A stretch of DNA of 64,000 nucleotides from positions 690,001 through 754,000 of the forward strand of contig NZ_JASGBI010000001.1 in assembly GCF_030053425.1 (NCBI RefSeq), read 5' to 3'. The notes under the pieces are model-generated. The model made no database searches. It saw nothing but the letters and a program-made list of their open reading frames with translations, and was not told the DNA's origin. Source of the DNA: Lysobacter stagni (GTDB lineage Bacteria > Pseudomonadota > Gammaproteobacteria > Xanthomonadales > Xanthomonadaceae). The translations under genes and the position numbers were made by a program. Each line of letters starts with the position of its first letter. The first letter of the stretch is position 1. Shown here piece by piece: positions 45,757-55,059 of the stretch.

Positions 45757-47406
45757 TCAGCGCTGCGTCGCGGCCCAGGCGGCGAGCTTCTCCCGCCCGA
45801 TCTTGGCGTTGTGGCGGATGTCGACGGGGAACTTCGCGTTCCGCAGGAAGGTGTCGATGCGCGCGGTATGCGCGTGCCTTGCGCCGAGTGCGCGCAGCTC
45901 GCGCTCGATGCGGGGCCATTCGCGCGCGTGCACACCCGCCGCAAGCTCGACGCACAGCACCGGACGCTGCGTGCCCATGGCGCCGACGCCCACCAGTGCG
46001 GTGCGTCGTACCTCGCGATGCGTGTTGAAGACCGGCTCGACCTGCTCGGTGTACAGCGGGCCTTCGGCGGTCTCGACGCGATGCGACTTGCGTCCGCAGA
46101 ACCACAGGCGGCCCTGCGCGTCGAAGTAGCCGACGTCGCCCATGCGGTGCACGACGCGTTCGCCACCGTCAGGCAGGTATTCGTGGATCTTGGCCGCGCG
46201 CGTCTGTGCATCGCGGTTGAAATAGGTGTCGGTGGCGGTGGGGCCGGCCACGGTGATCTCGCCGACCACGCCGTCTTCCACGCACACCGCATCGGGCCAC
46301 TGCGCGATGGGCGCATCGGTGATCTCGATGATGCGCACGTCGTTGGGCGCGACCGCGCGGCCGACGCAGGTGCCCGCACCGCTTTCGGTGGCGGCGCGCG
46401 TGGATTGCAGCTCGCGGCCTTCGATCACCGCCACGGGGAGACATTCGGTGGCGCCGTACGGCGTCCAGAACTGCGCGTCTTCCGGCAGCAGCTCACGCAT
46501 CCTGGCCACGACATCGGCCGGTACCGGCGCGCCCGCGGAGGTCACGCGCTTCACGGTCGGCAACGGCACGCCGGCATAGGCGAGCACCGCCATCAAGGCG
46601 GGCGATCCGAACAGCTGGTCCACGCCGAAGCGTGCGATGGCATCGTGCAGCTTGCGCGGGTCGGCCAGTGCGGGCTTGGTCGGGTCCATGTCGGGGATGA
46701 TCGAGGTCAGCCCCAGCGCGGGATCGAACAGCGCGAATGGCGGAAAGGTGGGCAGATCGACGCCACCGGGCTGGATACCGAACGCATCGCGCAGCATGTC
46801 GATCTGCGCGACGAAGTGACGATGCCGGTACACCACGCCCTTCGGCACGCCGGTGGATCCACTGGTGAACAGGATGGCGGCGACGTCGTCGCCGTCGGAT
46901 TCGACCAGCTGCGACCCCGCGCCGGCGCCGTCACGTTCGACCTGCGCCAACGTGGCGTCCGCCAGCCAGGCACGCGCGCCGGTGGTGACGCGCACCCGCG
47001 CGGATTTCGCCCAGCCCAGCACGGTACGTGCGACGTGCGCCAGCGGAATGCCGATGAACGCCTCCGGCTGCGCTTCGTCGAGGCACTGCTTCAGCGCGCG
47101 CTTGTCGATGCCGGGATCCACCAGGACCGGCACCGCGCCGGCCTTGAACAGGGCGAACATCAGCAGGAAGAACTCCGGTGACGGTCGCACCATTACCACC
47201 GTTCGCGTGTCGCGCACGATGCCGCGCCGCGCCAGGCCGGCGGCGATGGCGTCGCTGCGCGCATCCAGGTCGCGGTAGGTGAGGGTGAGATCGAAACGCG
47301 CCAGGCCGTCGGGGCCGCGCGAACCGGGGCAGCGCATGGCGATCCGGTCGGGGAATCGCGCGGCCAGCGGGGCCAGCGACGCGGCGATGTTGCTCAGCTC
47401 GTTCAT
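45757..47406 (-). CDS. oleC: OleC-type beta-lactone synthetase (AMP-dependent)
   Basis: ATP-dependent conversion of 2-alkyl-3-hydroxyalkanoate to a beta-lactone in olefin synthesis. It has 549 residues from ATG 47406 and is an ANL-superfamily enzyme: A3 phosphate loop AAILFTSGSTGVPKGVVYRH (about residues 179-198), FWTPYGATECLPVA for the A5 motif, GDVGYFDAQGRLWFCGRKSH for A7/A8. A fatty-acyl-CoA ligase is the alternative by family, but the ole setting decides. Divergent from the ykgJ gene. Confidence 0.9.
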   Translation of the reverse strand: MNELSNIAASLAPLAARFPDRIAMRCPGSRGPDGLARFDLTLTYRDLDARSDAIAAGLARRGIVRDTRTVVMVRPSPEFFLLMFALFKAGAVPVLVDPGIDKRALKQCLDEAQPEAFIGIPLAHVARTVLGWAKSARVRVTTGARAWLADATLAQVERDGAGAGSQLVESDGDDVAAILFTSGSTGVPKGVVYRHRHFVAQIDMLRDAFGIQPGGVDLPTFPPFALFDPALGLTSIIPDMDPTKPALADPRKLHDAIARFGVDQLFGSPALMAVLAYAGVPLPTVKRVTSAGAPVPADVVARMRELLPEDAQFWTPYGATECLPVAVIEGRELQSTRAATESGAGTCVGRAVAPNDVRIIEITDAPIAQWPDAVCVEDGVVGEITVAGPTATDTYFNRDAQTRAAKIHEYLPDGGERVVHRMGDVGYFDAQGRLWFCGRKSHRVETAEGPLYTEQVEPVFNTHREVRRTALVGVGAMGTQRPVLCVELAAGVHAREWPRIERELRALGARHAHTARIDTFLRNAKFPVDIRHNAKIGREKLAAWAATQR

Positions 47407-47504
47407 CGGTTCATTCTCGCCTGTCCGCGCGTACTTGCACCGGGCCGTCAAAGCCTCAGAATTCCGGACTCGCCTGAAGTTCCGGACCGCCGGACGGTCC
47501 ACCC

Positions 47505-47888
47505 ATGCAACACCCCTGCCTGACCTGCGGCGCCTGCTGCGCCTTCTTCCGTGTGAGCTTCCACTGGTCCGAGGCCGACCCGGCGATGGGTGGGCAGGTG
47601 CCACCCGAGCTGACCGAGACGCTGCGCACCCATGAACGCGTGATGCGCGGAACCTCGCAGTCGAACCCCCGCTGCATCGCGCTGGACGCCGACATCGGCC
47701 GCTACAGCCGCTGCACCATCCACGACCGTCGTCCGTCCGTCTGCGCGCTGGTGCCGGCCTCGTGGGAGTTCGGCGAAGCCAGCCCACAGTGCGACAAGGC
47801 ACGTCTGGCGCATGGGCTGCCGGTACTCACGCCCGACGACTGGAGCGGCGTGAGCGAGGACGAGAAGAACCCGCTGCCGGAGGCTTGA
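47505..47888 (+). CDS. YkgJ family cysteine-cluster protein
   Basis: A 127-residue protein with the family's metal-binding cysteines: CLTCGACCAFF near the N-terminus (residues 5-15), NPRCIAL, YSRCTIH and PSVCALVPASW, and a last Cys in PQCDKARL. Probably binds zinc or an Fe-S cluster; function unknown. It lies on the plus strand between oleC and oleB. Confidence 0.88.
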   Translation: MQHPCLTCGACCAFFRVSFHWSEADPAMGGQVPPELTETLRTHERVMRGTSQSNPRCIALDADIGRYSRCTIHDRRPSVCALVPASWEFGEASPQCDKARLAHGLPVLTPDDWSGVSEDEKNPLPEA

Positions 47889-47930
47889 TCCTCCAGCCAC
47901 CTCCCGGGGGAGAGGACTGGAAGCAGGTGC

Positions 47931-48830
47931 TCAAAGCGGATTCGCATCCAGGAACGCGCGGATCTCCGGCACCAGCACCTCGGCCTTGTCTTCCAGCACG
48001 TAGTGGCCGGCGTCCTCGAACGCGCGCACCTGCGCGCGCGGAAGCGCATCGGTGAAGCCCTTCAGGAAGTGCTTGTCGAACACGAAGTCGCGCAGACCCC
48101 AGGCGATGAACGCAGGACGGTCGGCGTATTCGGGCAACTTGCGCCCCATCGCCTGCACCAGCGGCCACGCGGCATCGCCCTCTCCCAGCGGAATGTCCTG
48201 CACGAAGCGCGACGTTGCGATGCGATTGGCCCAGTTGTCGTACGGCGCGACGTAAGCGCGGCGCACCTCGGCGGGCATCTTCCTCTCGACGCCGACGAAC
48301 GAGGCGATCGACGAGAACGCGTTGAATCCGCGGATCAGCAGCGTGCCCAGCGCGAGGTCGCGACCGAGTACCAGCGACTTCGGCAGCGGCTTGCTGGCCG
48401 GCAAGGGGAATGCACCGGTGTTGGTGATGACAAGACGGCGGATGCGCGCGGAATGCTTCAAGCCCCAGCCGAAACCGATGCCACCGCCCCAGTCGTGTAC
48501 TGCAAGCGTGACGTCGCCGGTAATGCCCAGGTGCTCGAGCAGCGCTTCCACGTCGTCCACGCGCGACTGCAGCGTGTAGCGGTACCGCGCGTCGTCCGGC
48601 TTGTCCGACAGGCCCATGCCGATGTGGTCGGGCACGATGCAGCGGTAGCGATCGCTCAGGCCCAGGACCAGCTTGCGCCAGTAGAAACTCCACGACGGGT
48701 TGCCGTGGAGCATCACCACGACTTCGCCGTCGCGCGGCCCCTCGTCGAGGAAGCTCATCTCGATGCCCGGGCGCACGTCGAAGCGCTGGGGCGTGAACGG
48801 GTAATCGGGAAGCGGCAGGCGGATCGTCAT
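47931..48830 (-). CDS. oleB: OleB-type beta-lactone decarboxylase (alpha/beta hydrolase)
   Basis: Converts the OleC beta-lactone to a cis-olefin and CO2. It has 299 residues from ATG 48830, in the haloalkane-dehalogenase-like group: oxyanion region MLHGNPSWSFYWR, nucleophile Asp in AVHDWGGGIGFGWG (Asp instead of Ser), and catalytic His in EDAGHYVLEDKAEV. Context with oleA (upstream, beyond a terminator) and oleC supports OleB over a true dehalogenase. Confidence 0.92.
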   Translation of the reverse strand: MTIRLPLPDYPFTPQRFDVRPGIEMSFLDEGPRDGEVVVMLHGNPSWSFYWRKLVLGLSDRYRCIVPDHIGMGLSDKPDDARYRYTLQSRVDDVEALLEHLGITGDVTLAVHDWGGGIGFGWGLKHSARIRRLVITNTGAFPLPASKPLPKSLVLGRDLALGTLLIRGFNAFSSIASFVGVERKMPAEVRRAYVAPYDNWANRIATSRFVQDIPLGEGDAAWPLVQAMGRKLPEYADRPAFIAWGLRDFVFDKHFLKGFTDALPRAQVRAFEDAGHYVLEDKAEVLVPEIRAFLDANPL

Positions 48831-48871
48831 CGTTTCAGTCTTCTCGTGCGGGCGCACGACACGCGGACAAG

Positions 48872-48897
48872 AAAAACCCGGCGCGCGGCCGGGTTCT
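48872..48897 (-). terminator. Rho-independent terminator of oleA
   Basis: 8-bp stem (48875-48882 with 48888-48895) and loop GCGCG. Read on the minus strand it ends in TTTTTC. It lies 21 bases after the oleA stop and 41 bases before oleB starts, so oleA is at least partly a separate transcript. Confidence 0.75.
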
Positions 48898-48917
48898 TCG
48901 CGTAGCGACGGCGTCGC

Positions 48918-49940
48918 TTACCAGACCACTTCGGCCATCGAGCAGTTCAGGCCCGAGCCGATGCCCAGCAGCGCGATGCGCGTGCCCTTCTTCAGGCGGC
49001 CACCCTCGCGCAGCTTGCTCAGCACGATCGGCACCGAGGCCGGCCCGATGTTGCCGTGCTCGCCGAAGATCGTCATGACCTTCTTCGGGTCGATTCGGAA
49101 CGCCTTGAGGAAGGCCTTGGTGTGGGCCTTGCTGACCTGGTGGATGACGAACTCGTCGAGCTCCTCGACCACCCAGCCCAGCGCGGCGCGCGCGGCGGTG
49201 AAGGTCTTCTGGCCCAGCTTGATGCCTTCGACCAGCAGCATGCGGCCGTCGGCGATCATGCGGTCGTGCACGAGGTCGCCGCGGCACAGCTGGTTCCACT
49301 CGGTGGCCGAGCGGGTGACGCTGCCACGGTAGCGCGGCGCGCCCGGCGCCAGTTCGCTGCGCGCCAGCACCATCGCCGCGGCACCGCTGCCGAGCGTGAG
49401 CGTGGCCATCTCGTCGCGGAACTGCTCTTCGGTGACGTCGTCGCGGCTGAGGCGGTCGAGCGTCTTCTCGTACGCCAGGTCGGCGGTTTCGCCGTTGACG
49501 ACCAGCGCGTAGTCGATCTCGCCGCGCTCGATCATGCGGCTGGCGATGTCCATGCCGTTGAGGAACGCCAGGCACGCGTTGGCGACGTCGAAGTTCTGGC
49601 AGGTATCGGGCAGGCGCAGGTTGCCGGACACGATGGAGGCCGTGGACGGCTCCAGGTAGTCGCGGCTGACCGAGGTGTTGACCAGCAGGCCGACGCGGTC
49701 GGCGTCGATGCCGGCATCGGCCAGCGCCTTGACGCCTGCGAGCGTGGCGGCGTCGGAGGCCTTGACCTCGCCGTCCCACAGTCGGCGCTCACGCACGCCG
49801 GCCACTTCTTCCAGCACGTTGTAGTTGATGCCGAGACGTTCGAGCGTGGGCTTCAGACGCGCGTGGATCTCGTCCGACGTCAGCCGGCGGGGTGCATCGA
49901 TATGGGCAAGGCCGGCGATGGCGACGTGCTGGAACAACAT
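48918..49940 (-). CDS. oleA: OleA-type 2-alkyl-3-ketoalkanoate synthase (head-to-head Claisen condensation)
   Basis: Condenses two fatty acyl-CoAs, the committed step of long-chain olefin synthesis. It is a 340-residue thiolase-fold enzyme of the KAS III group, starting at ATG 49940. Catalytic Cys123 is in FDVANACLAFLNGM, His in FVIHQVSKAH and Asn in FGEHGNIGPAS. The glutamate of GVRERR, kept in OleA and facing the active-site cysteine, is present in the N-terminal part (about residue 51). It is upstream of oleB, oleC and oleD on the same strand. Confidence 0.93.
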   Translation of the reverse strand: MLFQHVAIAGLAHIDAPRRLTSDEIHARLKPTLERLGINYNVLEEVAGVRERRLWDGEVKASDAATLAGVKALADAGIDADRVGLLVNTSVSRDYLEPSTASIVSGNLRLPDTCQNFDVANACLAFLNGMDIASRMIERGEIDYALVVNGETADLAYEKTLDRLSRDDVTEEQFRDEMATLTLGSGAAAMVLARSELAPGAPRYRGSVTRSATEWNQLCRGDLVHDRMIADGRMLLVEGIKLGQKTFTAARAALGWVVEELDEFVIHQVSKAHTKAFLKAFRIDPKKVMTIFGEHGNIGPASVPIVLSKLREGGRLKKGTRIALLGIGSGLNCSMAEVVW

Positions 49941-50087
49941 GGAGGTCTGACCAATGCGGAAAAGAACACGCCATGTTAACGCCATCTATGGCCAACCCGC
50001 CATTCGCCGCCGTATGGAGCGACCGGAACGCCGAGTGCTCGACGCTCCGGGTTCAGCCCCGCCCGCCTGAATGGGGGCGAGTGGCGA

Positions 50088-50483
50088 TCAGCCGCCGGCC
50101 GGATAGGTCTGGACGGCGCTGTTCCGCGGCGGCTGCGCGACCGATGCGCCGCGAGCACCGCCGCCGCAGCTCCAGGCCGCAAAACGCTGGGTACCGTTCA
50201 CCGGCTCGCCCAGCGGCTGCACGGTATCGGCCTTCAGACCCTCGGCTCCATTGCGGGCCTGCGTCTCCAGTTCCTCGCGTACACGCAGCTGGTTGCGCTC
50301 GTAGAAGGCGACGTTGTTCATCACCGTGACCTCCAGTTCGCCGCGCTTCTGGCAACCGGCCGGCGCGCCACCACCGTCGATCACACGCACCGCGGACGCA
50401 CCCGGCTCCATGTGCACCCAGGTACAGCCGCCCGCGGCCAGCATGGAAACCAGGAACACCCCCTGTATCGACTTGCGCATCAT
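50088..50483 (-). CDS. DUF4156-type small lipoprotein
   Basis: A 131-residue protein from ATG 50483 with a lipoprotein-like signal (MRKSIQGVFLVSMLAAGGC; the -3 residue is Ala rather than Leu). The mature part includes GASAVRVIDGGGAPAGCQKR and LEVTVMNNVAFYERNQLRVR, matching DUF4156 (E. coli YjeI-like). The C-terminus is Ala/Pro-rich. Function unknown; envelope location expected. Confidence 0.8.
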   Translation of the reverse strand: MMRKSIQGVFLVSMLAAGGCTWVHMEPGASAVRVIDGGGAPAGCQKRGELEVTVMNNVAFYERNQLRVREELETQARNGAEGLKADTVQPLGEPVNGTQRFAAWSCGGGARGASVAQPPRNSAVQTYPAGG

Positions 50484-50619
50484 CACTCCCGGGTTCGTGC
50501 GGCCTGCGCCGCGCATGAAAAAGGACGGGCGGGATTGTGGCCGCGCCCGTCGTGGTTGTGAACGCCATGCCGTGAACCTCGACTGAGGCGAGGTCACGGT
50601 TTGCAGAACGCGTCGCGCT

Positions 50620-53469
50620 TTACGGCGTGCCGACCGTCTTGCCGTCGGCGTCGAGCACCTGCACGTCGCCCAGCTTCAGCGCGCGCACCGGCTGCTCGAT
50701 CTGCTTGAGGTCGCCGACCACGACCCAGGTCAGCGCGTCGGGATCGATGGTCGCCGCGGCTTCCTTGACCTGCGCCGGCGTCAGCGCCTCGATCTCGGCC
50801 TTGCGCTTGAACACGTAGTCGTCGGGACGCCCGTAACGAACGATGCCGCCGATGGCGCCCATCACCGCCGATGCGGTCTCGAACGAGCCCGGCAGTCCGC
50901 GGATCTCGGTCGCCTGGATCTTCGCTACTTCCTCAGCCGTCGGTGGCGCCTTGCCAGTGGCGTAGGCGCTGATCTCGCGCTGCAGTTCCTTCAGCGAGTC
51001 GGCGGTGCGATCGATCTGCACCGGCGCGAACGCCATCCACGGGCGCTGGCCCAGCGCGTTGGCCGCGAAGCTGTAGGCGCCGTAGGCCCAGTGCTTGTCC
51101 TCGCGCAGGTTCATGTTGAGGCGCGAGGAGAACTCGCCCCCCAGCACGGAGTTGGCGATGTCGAAGCGCACCGAATGCGGATCCTTCGTCGAAGGCACCA
51201 CCTGGCCGGCGAAGATGTTGGCCTGCACGGCGCCGGGCTGGTCGATCAGATAGATGCGCGAGTGCTTCGGCCGGGCGACCTCACCGATCTGCGGCCGCGC
51301 CGGCGAGGCGCCGTCGCCCGTCCAGTCGCCCAGGTGACGGTCGAGCAGCGGCACGATCTCCTTCAAGGTGGTGTCGCCGACCACGATCAGCGTCGAGCCC
51401 TGCGGGCGCATCCATGCCCGATGGAAGGCCACCAGGTCCTCGCGCGTCAGCGAAGCGATGGAGGCTTCGGTACCGCTGCCGGAGAAGGGAATCGCGTAGG
51501 CATGCCCATCGCCGTAGAGCAGCGGCGGCAGCACGCGCAGCGCGGCGCCGTTGGGGCGCGCCTTCTCCTGGCGGATGCCGGCGATCCAGCTCGCCTTGAC
51601 GCGGTCGATCTCCTTCTGGTCGAAGCGCGGCGCGCGCAGCATCTGCGCGAACAGACCGACCGACGGGTCCAGCTTGTCCGTCAACGTCGACAGATACGCG
51701 CGGCTACCGTCCAGCGACGCGCCGGCACCGAGGTTGGCGCCCAGCGATTCGGCGCGATCGCCGAACGCCAGCGCGTCCAGATCCCCCGCGCCTTCGTCCA
51801 GCATGCCCATCGCGAAACTCGACGTGCCCAGCGTGTGGCCCTGGTCAGCGCTGAAGCCGCCGGTGAACTCGTAGCTCATCTGCACCACCGGGATCTCATG
51901 GCGTTCGGCCAGGATGACGGTGGTGCCGTTCTTCAGCGTGGCGCGCTGGAGCGAGGGGAATTTCAGATCCGGGAAGCGCGTGGTCTGAGGCACGCCCTGA
52001 CTGCGATCGACCGGGCTGGGCGTGGTGGTGTAACGGGGATCCACCGGCGGCAGCGTCATCGGCGCCGGCGCAACCGAGGGCTCTTCCACGATCGGCGTGC
52101 GCGTTCCCGGCACCACGACCAGCGTATGGCTGCCCAGGGTCAGCCACTTGTTGCCGATGGCCTTCAGGTCGGCTGGTTTGACGGTGTCGATGATCTTCAG
52201 GCTGTCGCGGAAACAGCCCGGGTCACCGGTATAGACGGCGCATTCGGCCAGTGCGTCGGCCTTGCCGCCGAACCCGCCGATGCGCTCGATGCCGCGCACG
52301 AAGCCAGCGCGGAACACCGTGCGCGCCTGATCGACCTCGGCCTTCGTCGGGCCTTCGGCGAGCAGCTTCTTCAGCTCTTCGTCGATCGCCGCCTCGACCT
52401 TCGCAGGATCCACGCCCTGCTTCACATCCGCCTGGATGAGGAAGTTCGAGCTGAGCTGCGCGCCGTATGCGCTGGCGGCGATGTTGTCGACCAGCTTGTC
52501 CTCGTGCAGCAACCGGCGGTCCAGCCGCGAAGAGCGGCTGCCGCCCAGCACCTGCGCGAACAGCTGCAGCTTGTCGATGTCGGGCGTGCCGGTCTCCGCG
52601 ACGTTCCACACGCGGTAGATGCGCGACTGCGGCACCTGGTCGGTGAGGGTTGCGCGCGTGGAAACCTTCAGCGCCGCGACGTCGACCGGCGGTTGCGCCA
52701 TGGTCGGCGTGGCGGGAATGTCACCGAAGTACTTCATCGCCTTTTCGCGTGCCGTAGCCACGTCGATGTCGCCGGCCAGCACCAGCACGGCGTTGTTGGG
52801 GCCGTACCAGGTGCGGAACCAGCCCTTCACGTCGTCCAGCGAGGCGGCATTGAGGTCAGCCATCGAGCCGATGGTGCTGTGGTGGTACGGATGCGTCCGC
52901 GGATACATCGCCTGGCCGATCGCGTCCCAGACCTGCCCGTAGGGCTGGTTTTCGTTTTCGCGCTTCTCGTTCTGGACGACACCACGCTGTTCCTCGAGCA
53001 CCTTCTGGTCGATTGCACCGAGCAGATGGCCCATGCGGTCGGATTCCATCCACAGCGCCATGTCGAGCGCGGTGGTGGGCACGTTCTGGAAATAGTTGGT
53101 GCGGTCGGAATTGGTGGTGCCGTTCTGGTCGGTGGTGCCGACCAGCTCGAAGGGCTGGAAGAACTCGCCGGGATGATTCTCCGACCCGTTGAACATCAGA
53201 TGCTCGAACAGGTGCGCGAAGCCCGAGCGTCCGGCCGGTTCGTCCTTGCTGCCCACGTGGTACCAGATGTTCACCGCGACGATCGGCGCCTTGCGATCGG
53301 TGTGCACCACCACGCGCAGGCCGTTGGGCAGGGTGAACTGCTCGAACGGGATGTCGACAGCCGCACGGGGTGCGGCAGCGGCCATCGTTGGCGCGAAGGC
53401 CAGGCTGCCGGACACGGCGGCCAGGGCAAGCGCGAGTGCGGCGGCGCGCGGACGGATCGACAGAGACAT
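50620..53469 (-). CDS. M16 family zinc peptidase (pitrilysin/insulinase type), two-half form
   Basis: A 949-residue secreted protein from ATG 53469 with a signal peptide (about 1-31). The inverted zinc motif HxxEH is in FAHLFEHLMFNGSENHPGEF (about residues 83-102), so the N-terminal half is the active one; the C-terminal half is the inactive partner domain. The fused length is typical of processing proteases in Xanthomonadaceae. It probably degrades periplasmic peptides; substrate unknown. Confidence 0.92.
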   Translation of the reverse strand: MSLSIRPRAAALALALAAVSGSLAFAPTMAAAAPRAAVDIPFEQFTLPNGLRVVVHTDRKAPIVAVNIWYHVGSKDEPAGRSGFAHLFEHLMFNGSENHPGEFFQPFELVGTTDQNGTTNSDRTNYFQNVPTTALDMALWMESDRMGHLLGAIDQKVLEEQRGVVQNEKRENENQPYGQVWDAIGQAMYPRTHPYHHSTIGSMADLNAASLDDVKGWFRTWYGPNNAVLVLAGDIDVATAREKAMKYFGDIPATPTMAQPPVDVAALKVSTRATLTDQVPQSRIYRVWNVAETGTPDIDKLQLFAQVLGGSRSSRLDRRLLHEDKLVDNIAASAYGAQLSSNFLIQADVKQGVDPAKVEAAIDEELKKLLAEGPTKAEVDQARTVFRAGFVRGIERIGGFGGKADALAECAVYTGDPGCFRDSLKIIDTVKPADLKAIGNKWLTLGSHTLVVVPGTRTPIVEEPSVAPAPMTLPPVDPRYTTTPSPVDRSQGVPQTTRFPDLKFPSLQRATLKNGTTVILAERHEIPVVQMSYEFTGGFSADQGHTLGTSSFAMGMLDEGAGDLDALAFGDRAESLGANLGAGASLDGSRAYLSTLTDKLDPSVGLFAQMLRAPRFDQKEIDRVKASWIAGIRQEKARPNGAALRVLPPLLYGDGHAYAIPFSGSGTEASIASLTREDLVAFHRAWMRPQGSTLIVVGDTTLKEIVPLLDRHLGDWTGDGASPARPQIGEVARPKHSRIYLIDQPGAVQANIFAGQVVPSTKDPHSVRFDIANSVLGGEFSSRLNMNLREDKHWAYGAYSFAANALGQRPWMAFAPVQIDRTADSLKELQREISAYATGKAPPTAEEVAKIQATEIRGLPGSFETASAVMGAIGGIVRYGRPDDYVFKRKAEIEALTPAQVKEAAATIDPDALTWVVVGDLKQIEQPVRALKLGDVQVLDADGKTVGTP

Positions 53470-53668
53470 GGCGGGACTCCTAGCAGGCAAGCGCCCGGCG
53501 CCAGCGCCGGGCCGATCCAGCATCCTAGCCGCCGTAAGTGAACGCAGGCACTAGGCCACAAGTCCTTTGTGGCAGCGACTTTTCCGTGGAAGGGGTAGTC
53601 GCCCACCTCGGCAAAGGCTGCACGCCGGCGTCATTACACTGTGCGCCCCAGCCGCCCGGACATCCTCG

Positions 53669-54382
53669 ATGCCTACCGCCCCGCGTACCCCGCGCCGCAG
53701 CCTCGTCACCGGCGCCAACCGCGGCCTGGGACTGGAGTTCGTGCGCCAGTTGCTCGCGCACGGCGACCACGTGGTCGCCACCTGCCGCCATCCGGCACGC
53801 GCGAACGCACTCAACCGGCTGGTCGGCGAGCATCCGGGCCGCCTGCATGTGCTGCCCCTCGATCTCGCCGATGCCAGGTCCCATGCCGAACTCGCGCGCG
53901 AGCTGCCACTGGTCATCGACGGCCTGGACCTGCTGATCAACAACGCCGGCGTGCTGCATTCGGGCGAGCGCTTCGGGCATGTGCCGCCGGCGCAGCTGGA
54001 CGATTCGCTTCGCACGAATGCGAGCGGGCCGTTCCTGCTGACGCAGGCGCTGGCCACGCATCTGGCCGACGGCGGCAAGGTCGCGAACCTGTCCTCGGTG
54101 CTGGGTTCCATCGGCTCGGTCGAGGGGTTCCACACGCCCAGCTATGCGATGTCCAAGGCCGCGCAGAACATGGCCACGGCGCTGCTCGCGCGGGCGCTGC
54201 ACGAGCGTTCCATCGCGGTCGTGGCACTGCACCCGGGTTGGGTGCAGACCGACATGGGTGGAAGCGGTGCGCAGATCAGCGCGGAATCGTCCGTACGCGG
54301 GCTGCTCCAGACGATCGATGGCGTGCGGCTGGCCGACACGGGTCGCTTCCTCGATTGGCAGGGAACGCCGCTTCCCTGGTGA
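53669..54382 (+). CDS. Short-chain dehydrogenase/reductase
   Basis: A 237-residue classical SDR from ATG 53669. Cofactor motif TGANRGLGLEFVRQ (TGxxxGxG), NNAGVLHSGE, catalytic Ser in LSSVLGS and Tyr-x3-Lys in YAMSKAAQNMA, and PGWVQTDMGG. Substrate unknown; it resembles C-factor/CsgA-like SDRs. trmL follows after 32 bases. A TACACT -10-like element lies at 53635-53640. Confidence 0.88.
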   Translation: MPTAPRTPRRSLVTGANRGLGLEFVRQLLAHGDHVVATCRHPARANALNRLVGEHPGRLHVLPLDLADARSHAELARELPLVIDGLDLLINNAGVLHSGERFGHVPPAQLDDSLRTNASGPFLLTQALATHLADGGKVANLSSVLGSIGSVEGFHTPSYAMSKAAQNMATALLARALHERSIAVVALHPGWVQTDMGGSGAQISAESSVRGLLQTIDGVRLADTGRFLDWQGTPLPW

Positions 54383-54414
54383 GCACGCCTCCCGCTTCGG
54401 ACTCCTCTGAACCC

Positions 54415-54897
54415 ATGTTCGACGTCATCCTGTTCCAGCCGGAAATCCCGCCCAACACCGGCAACGTGATCCGCCTGTGCGCCAATACGGGGGCGCGGCT
54501 TCACTTGGTGAAACCGCTGGGTTTCACCCTCGAGGACAAGCAGCTCAAGCGTGCCGGCCTGGACTATCACGAGTACGCCTCGCTGCAGGTACACGACGAT
54601 CTTGCCGCCGCGTTGGCAACCGTCGAGCAAGCCAATGGCGTGCCACCGCGCGTGTTCGCGCTGAGTACCCGTGGCCGCGTCCGGTTCGATACGCCGCGAT
54701 ACACCGCTGGCGACGTCTTCCTGTTCGGACCCGAAACGCGTGGGCTGCCGACGGACGTGCTGGAAGGCGTCCCGGAATCGCAGCGCCTGCGTCTTCCCAT
54801 GCGACCGGAGAACCGCAGCCTCAACCTGTCCAACGCGGTCGCCGTGGTCGTGTTCGAAGCCTGGCGCCAGCAGGGCTATCCCGGCAGCACGCTTTGA
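54415..54897 (+). CDS. trmL: tRNA (cytidine/uridine-34-2'-O)-methyltransferase
   Basis: SPOUT methyltransferase that 2'-O-methylates the wobble base of tRNA-Leu. It has 160 residues from ATG 54415. Signatures: FQPEIPPNTGNVIRLCANTG at the N-terminus, LFGPETRGLP, and the knot region LRLPMRPENRSLNLSNAVAV. Length and motifs match E. coli TrmL (157 residues). Confidence 0.95.
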   Translation: MFDVILFQPEIPPNTGNVIRLCANTGARLHLVKPLGFTLEDKQLKRAGLDYHEYASLQVHDDLAAALATVEQANGVPPRVFALSTRGRVRFDTPRYTAGDVFLFGPETRGLPTDVLEGVPESQRLRLPMRPENRSLNLSNAVAVVVFEAWRQQGYPGSTL

Positions 54898-54972
54898 AGC
54901 GCTTCCCTTGGCAGCGCAACGCAACTTTGCAGAATTTGCCTGAGATGTTGTCGTCTGCTATCTGTCGCATAT

Positions 54973-54992
54973 GCCGGTATCCCGATACCGGC
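54973..54992. promoter_or_regulatory. 20-bp perfect palindrome upstream of the response regulator gene
   Basis: Arms of 9 bases, GCCGGTATC (54973-54981) and GATACCGGC (54984-54992), separated by CC. It lies 68 bases before the response regulator ATG in an AT-richer stretch and 76 bases after trmL. It could be an operator for autoregulation or a weak transcript hairpin; there is no T run after it. Confidence 0.4.
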
Positions 54993-55059
54993 GCGAAGGG
55001 TGATGTTAGTAATATGTGACGACCACCGCGTTTTGCACGAAGGTGCAGCGAGCCCACGT

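Noticed and set aside
47890-47930. CTCCC/GGGAG palindrome between ykgJ and oleB
   Set aside because: Short and imperfect, with no T run; it may be a degenerate REP-like element or a weak terminator but cannot be supported as either.
51091-53541. 816-codon plus-strand frame opposite the M16 protease
   Set aside because: Antisense shadow with His/Arg/Gln-rich low-complexity translation; the protease frame has signal peptide and HxxEH.
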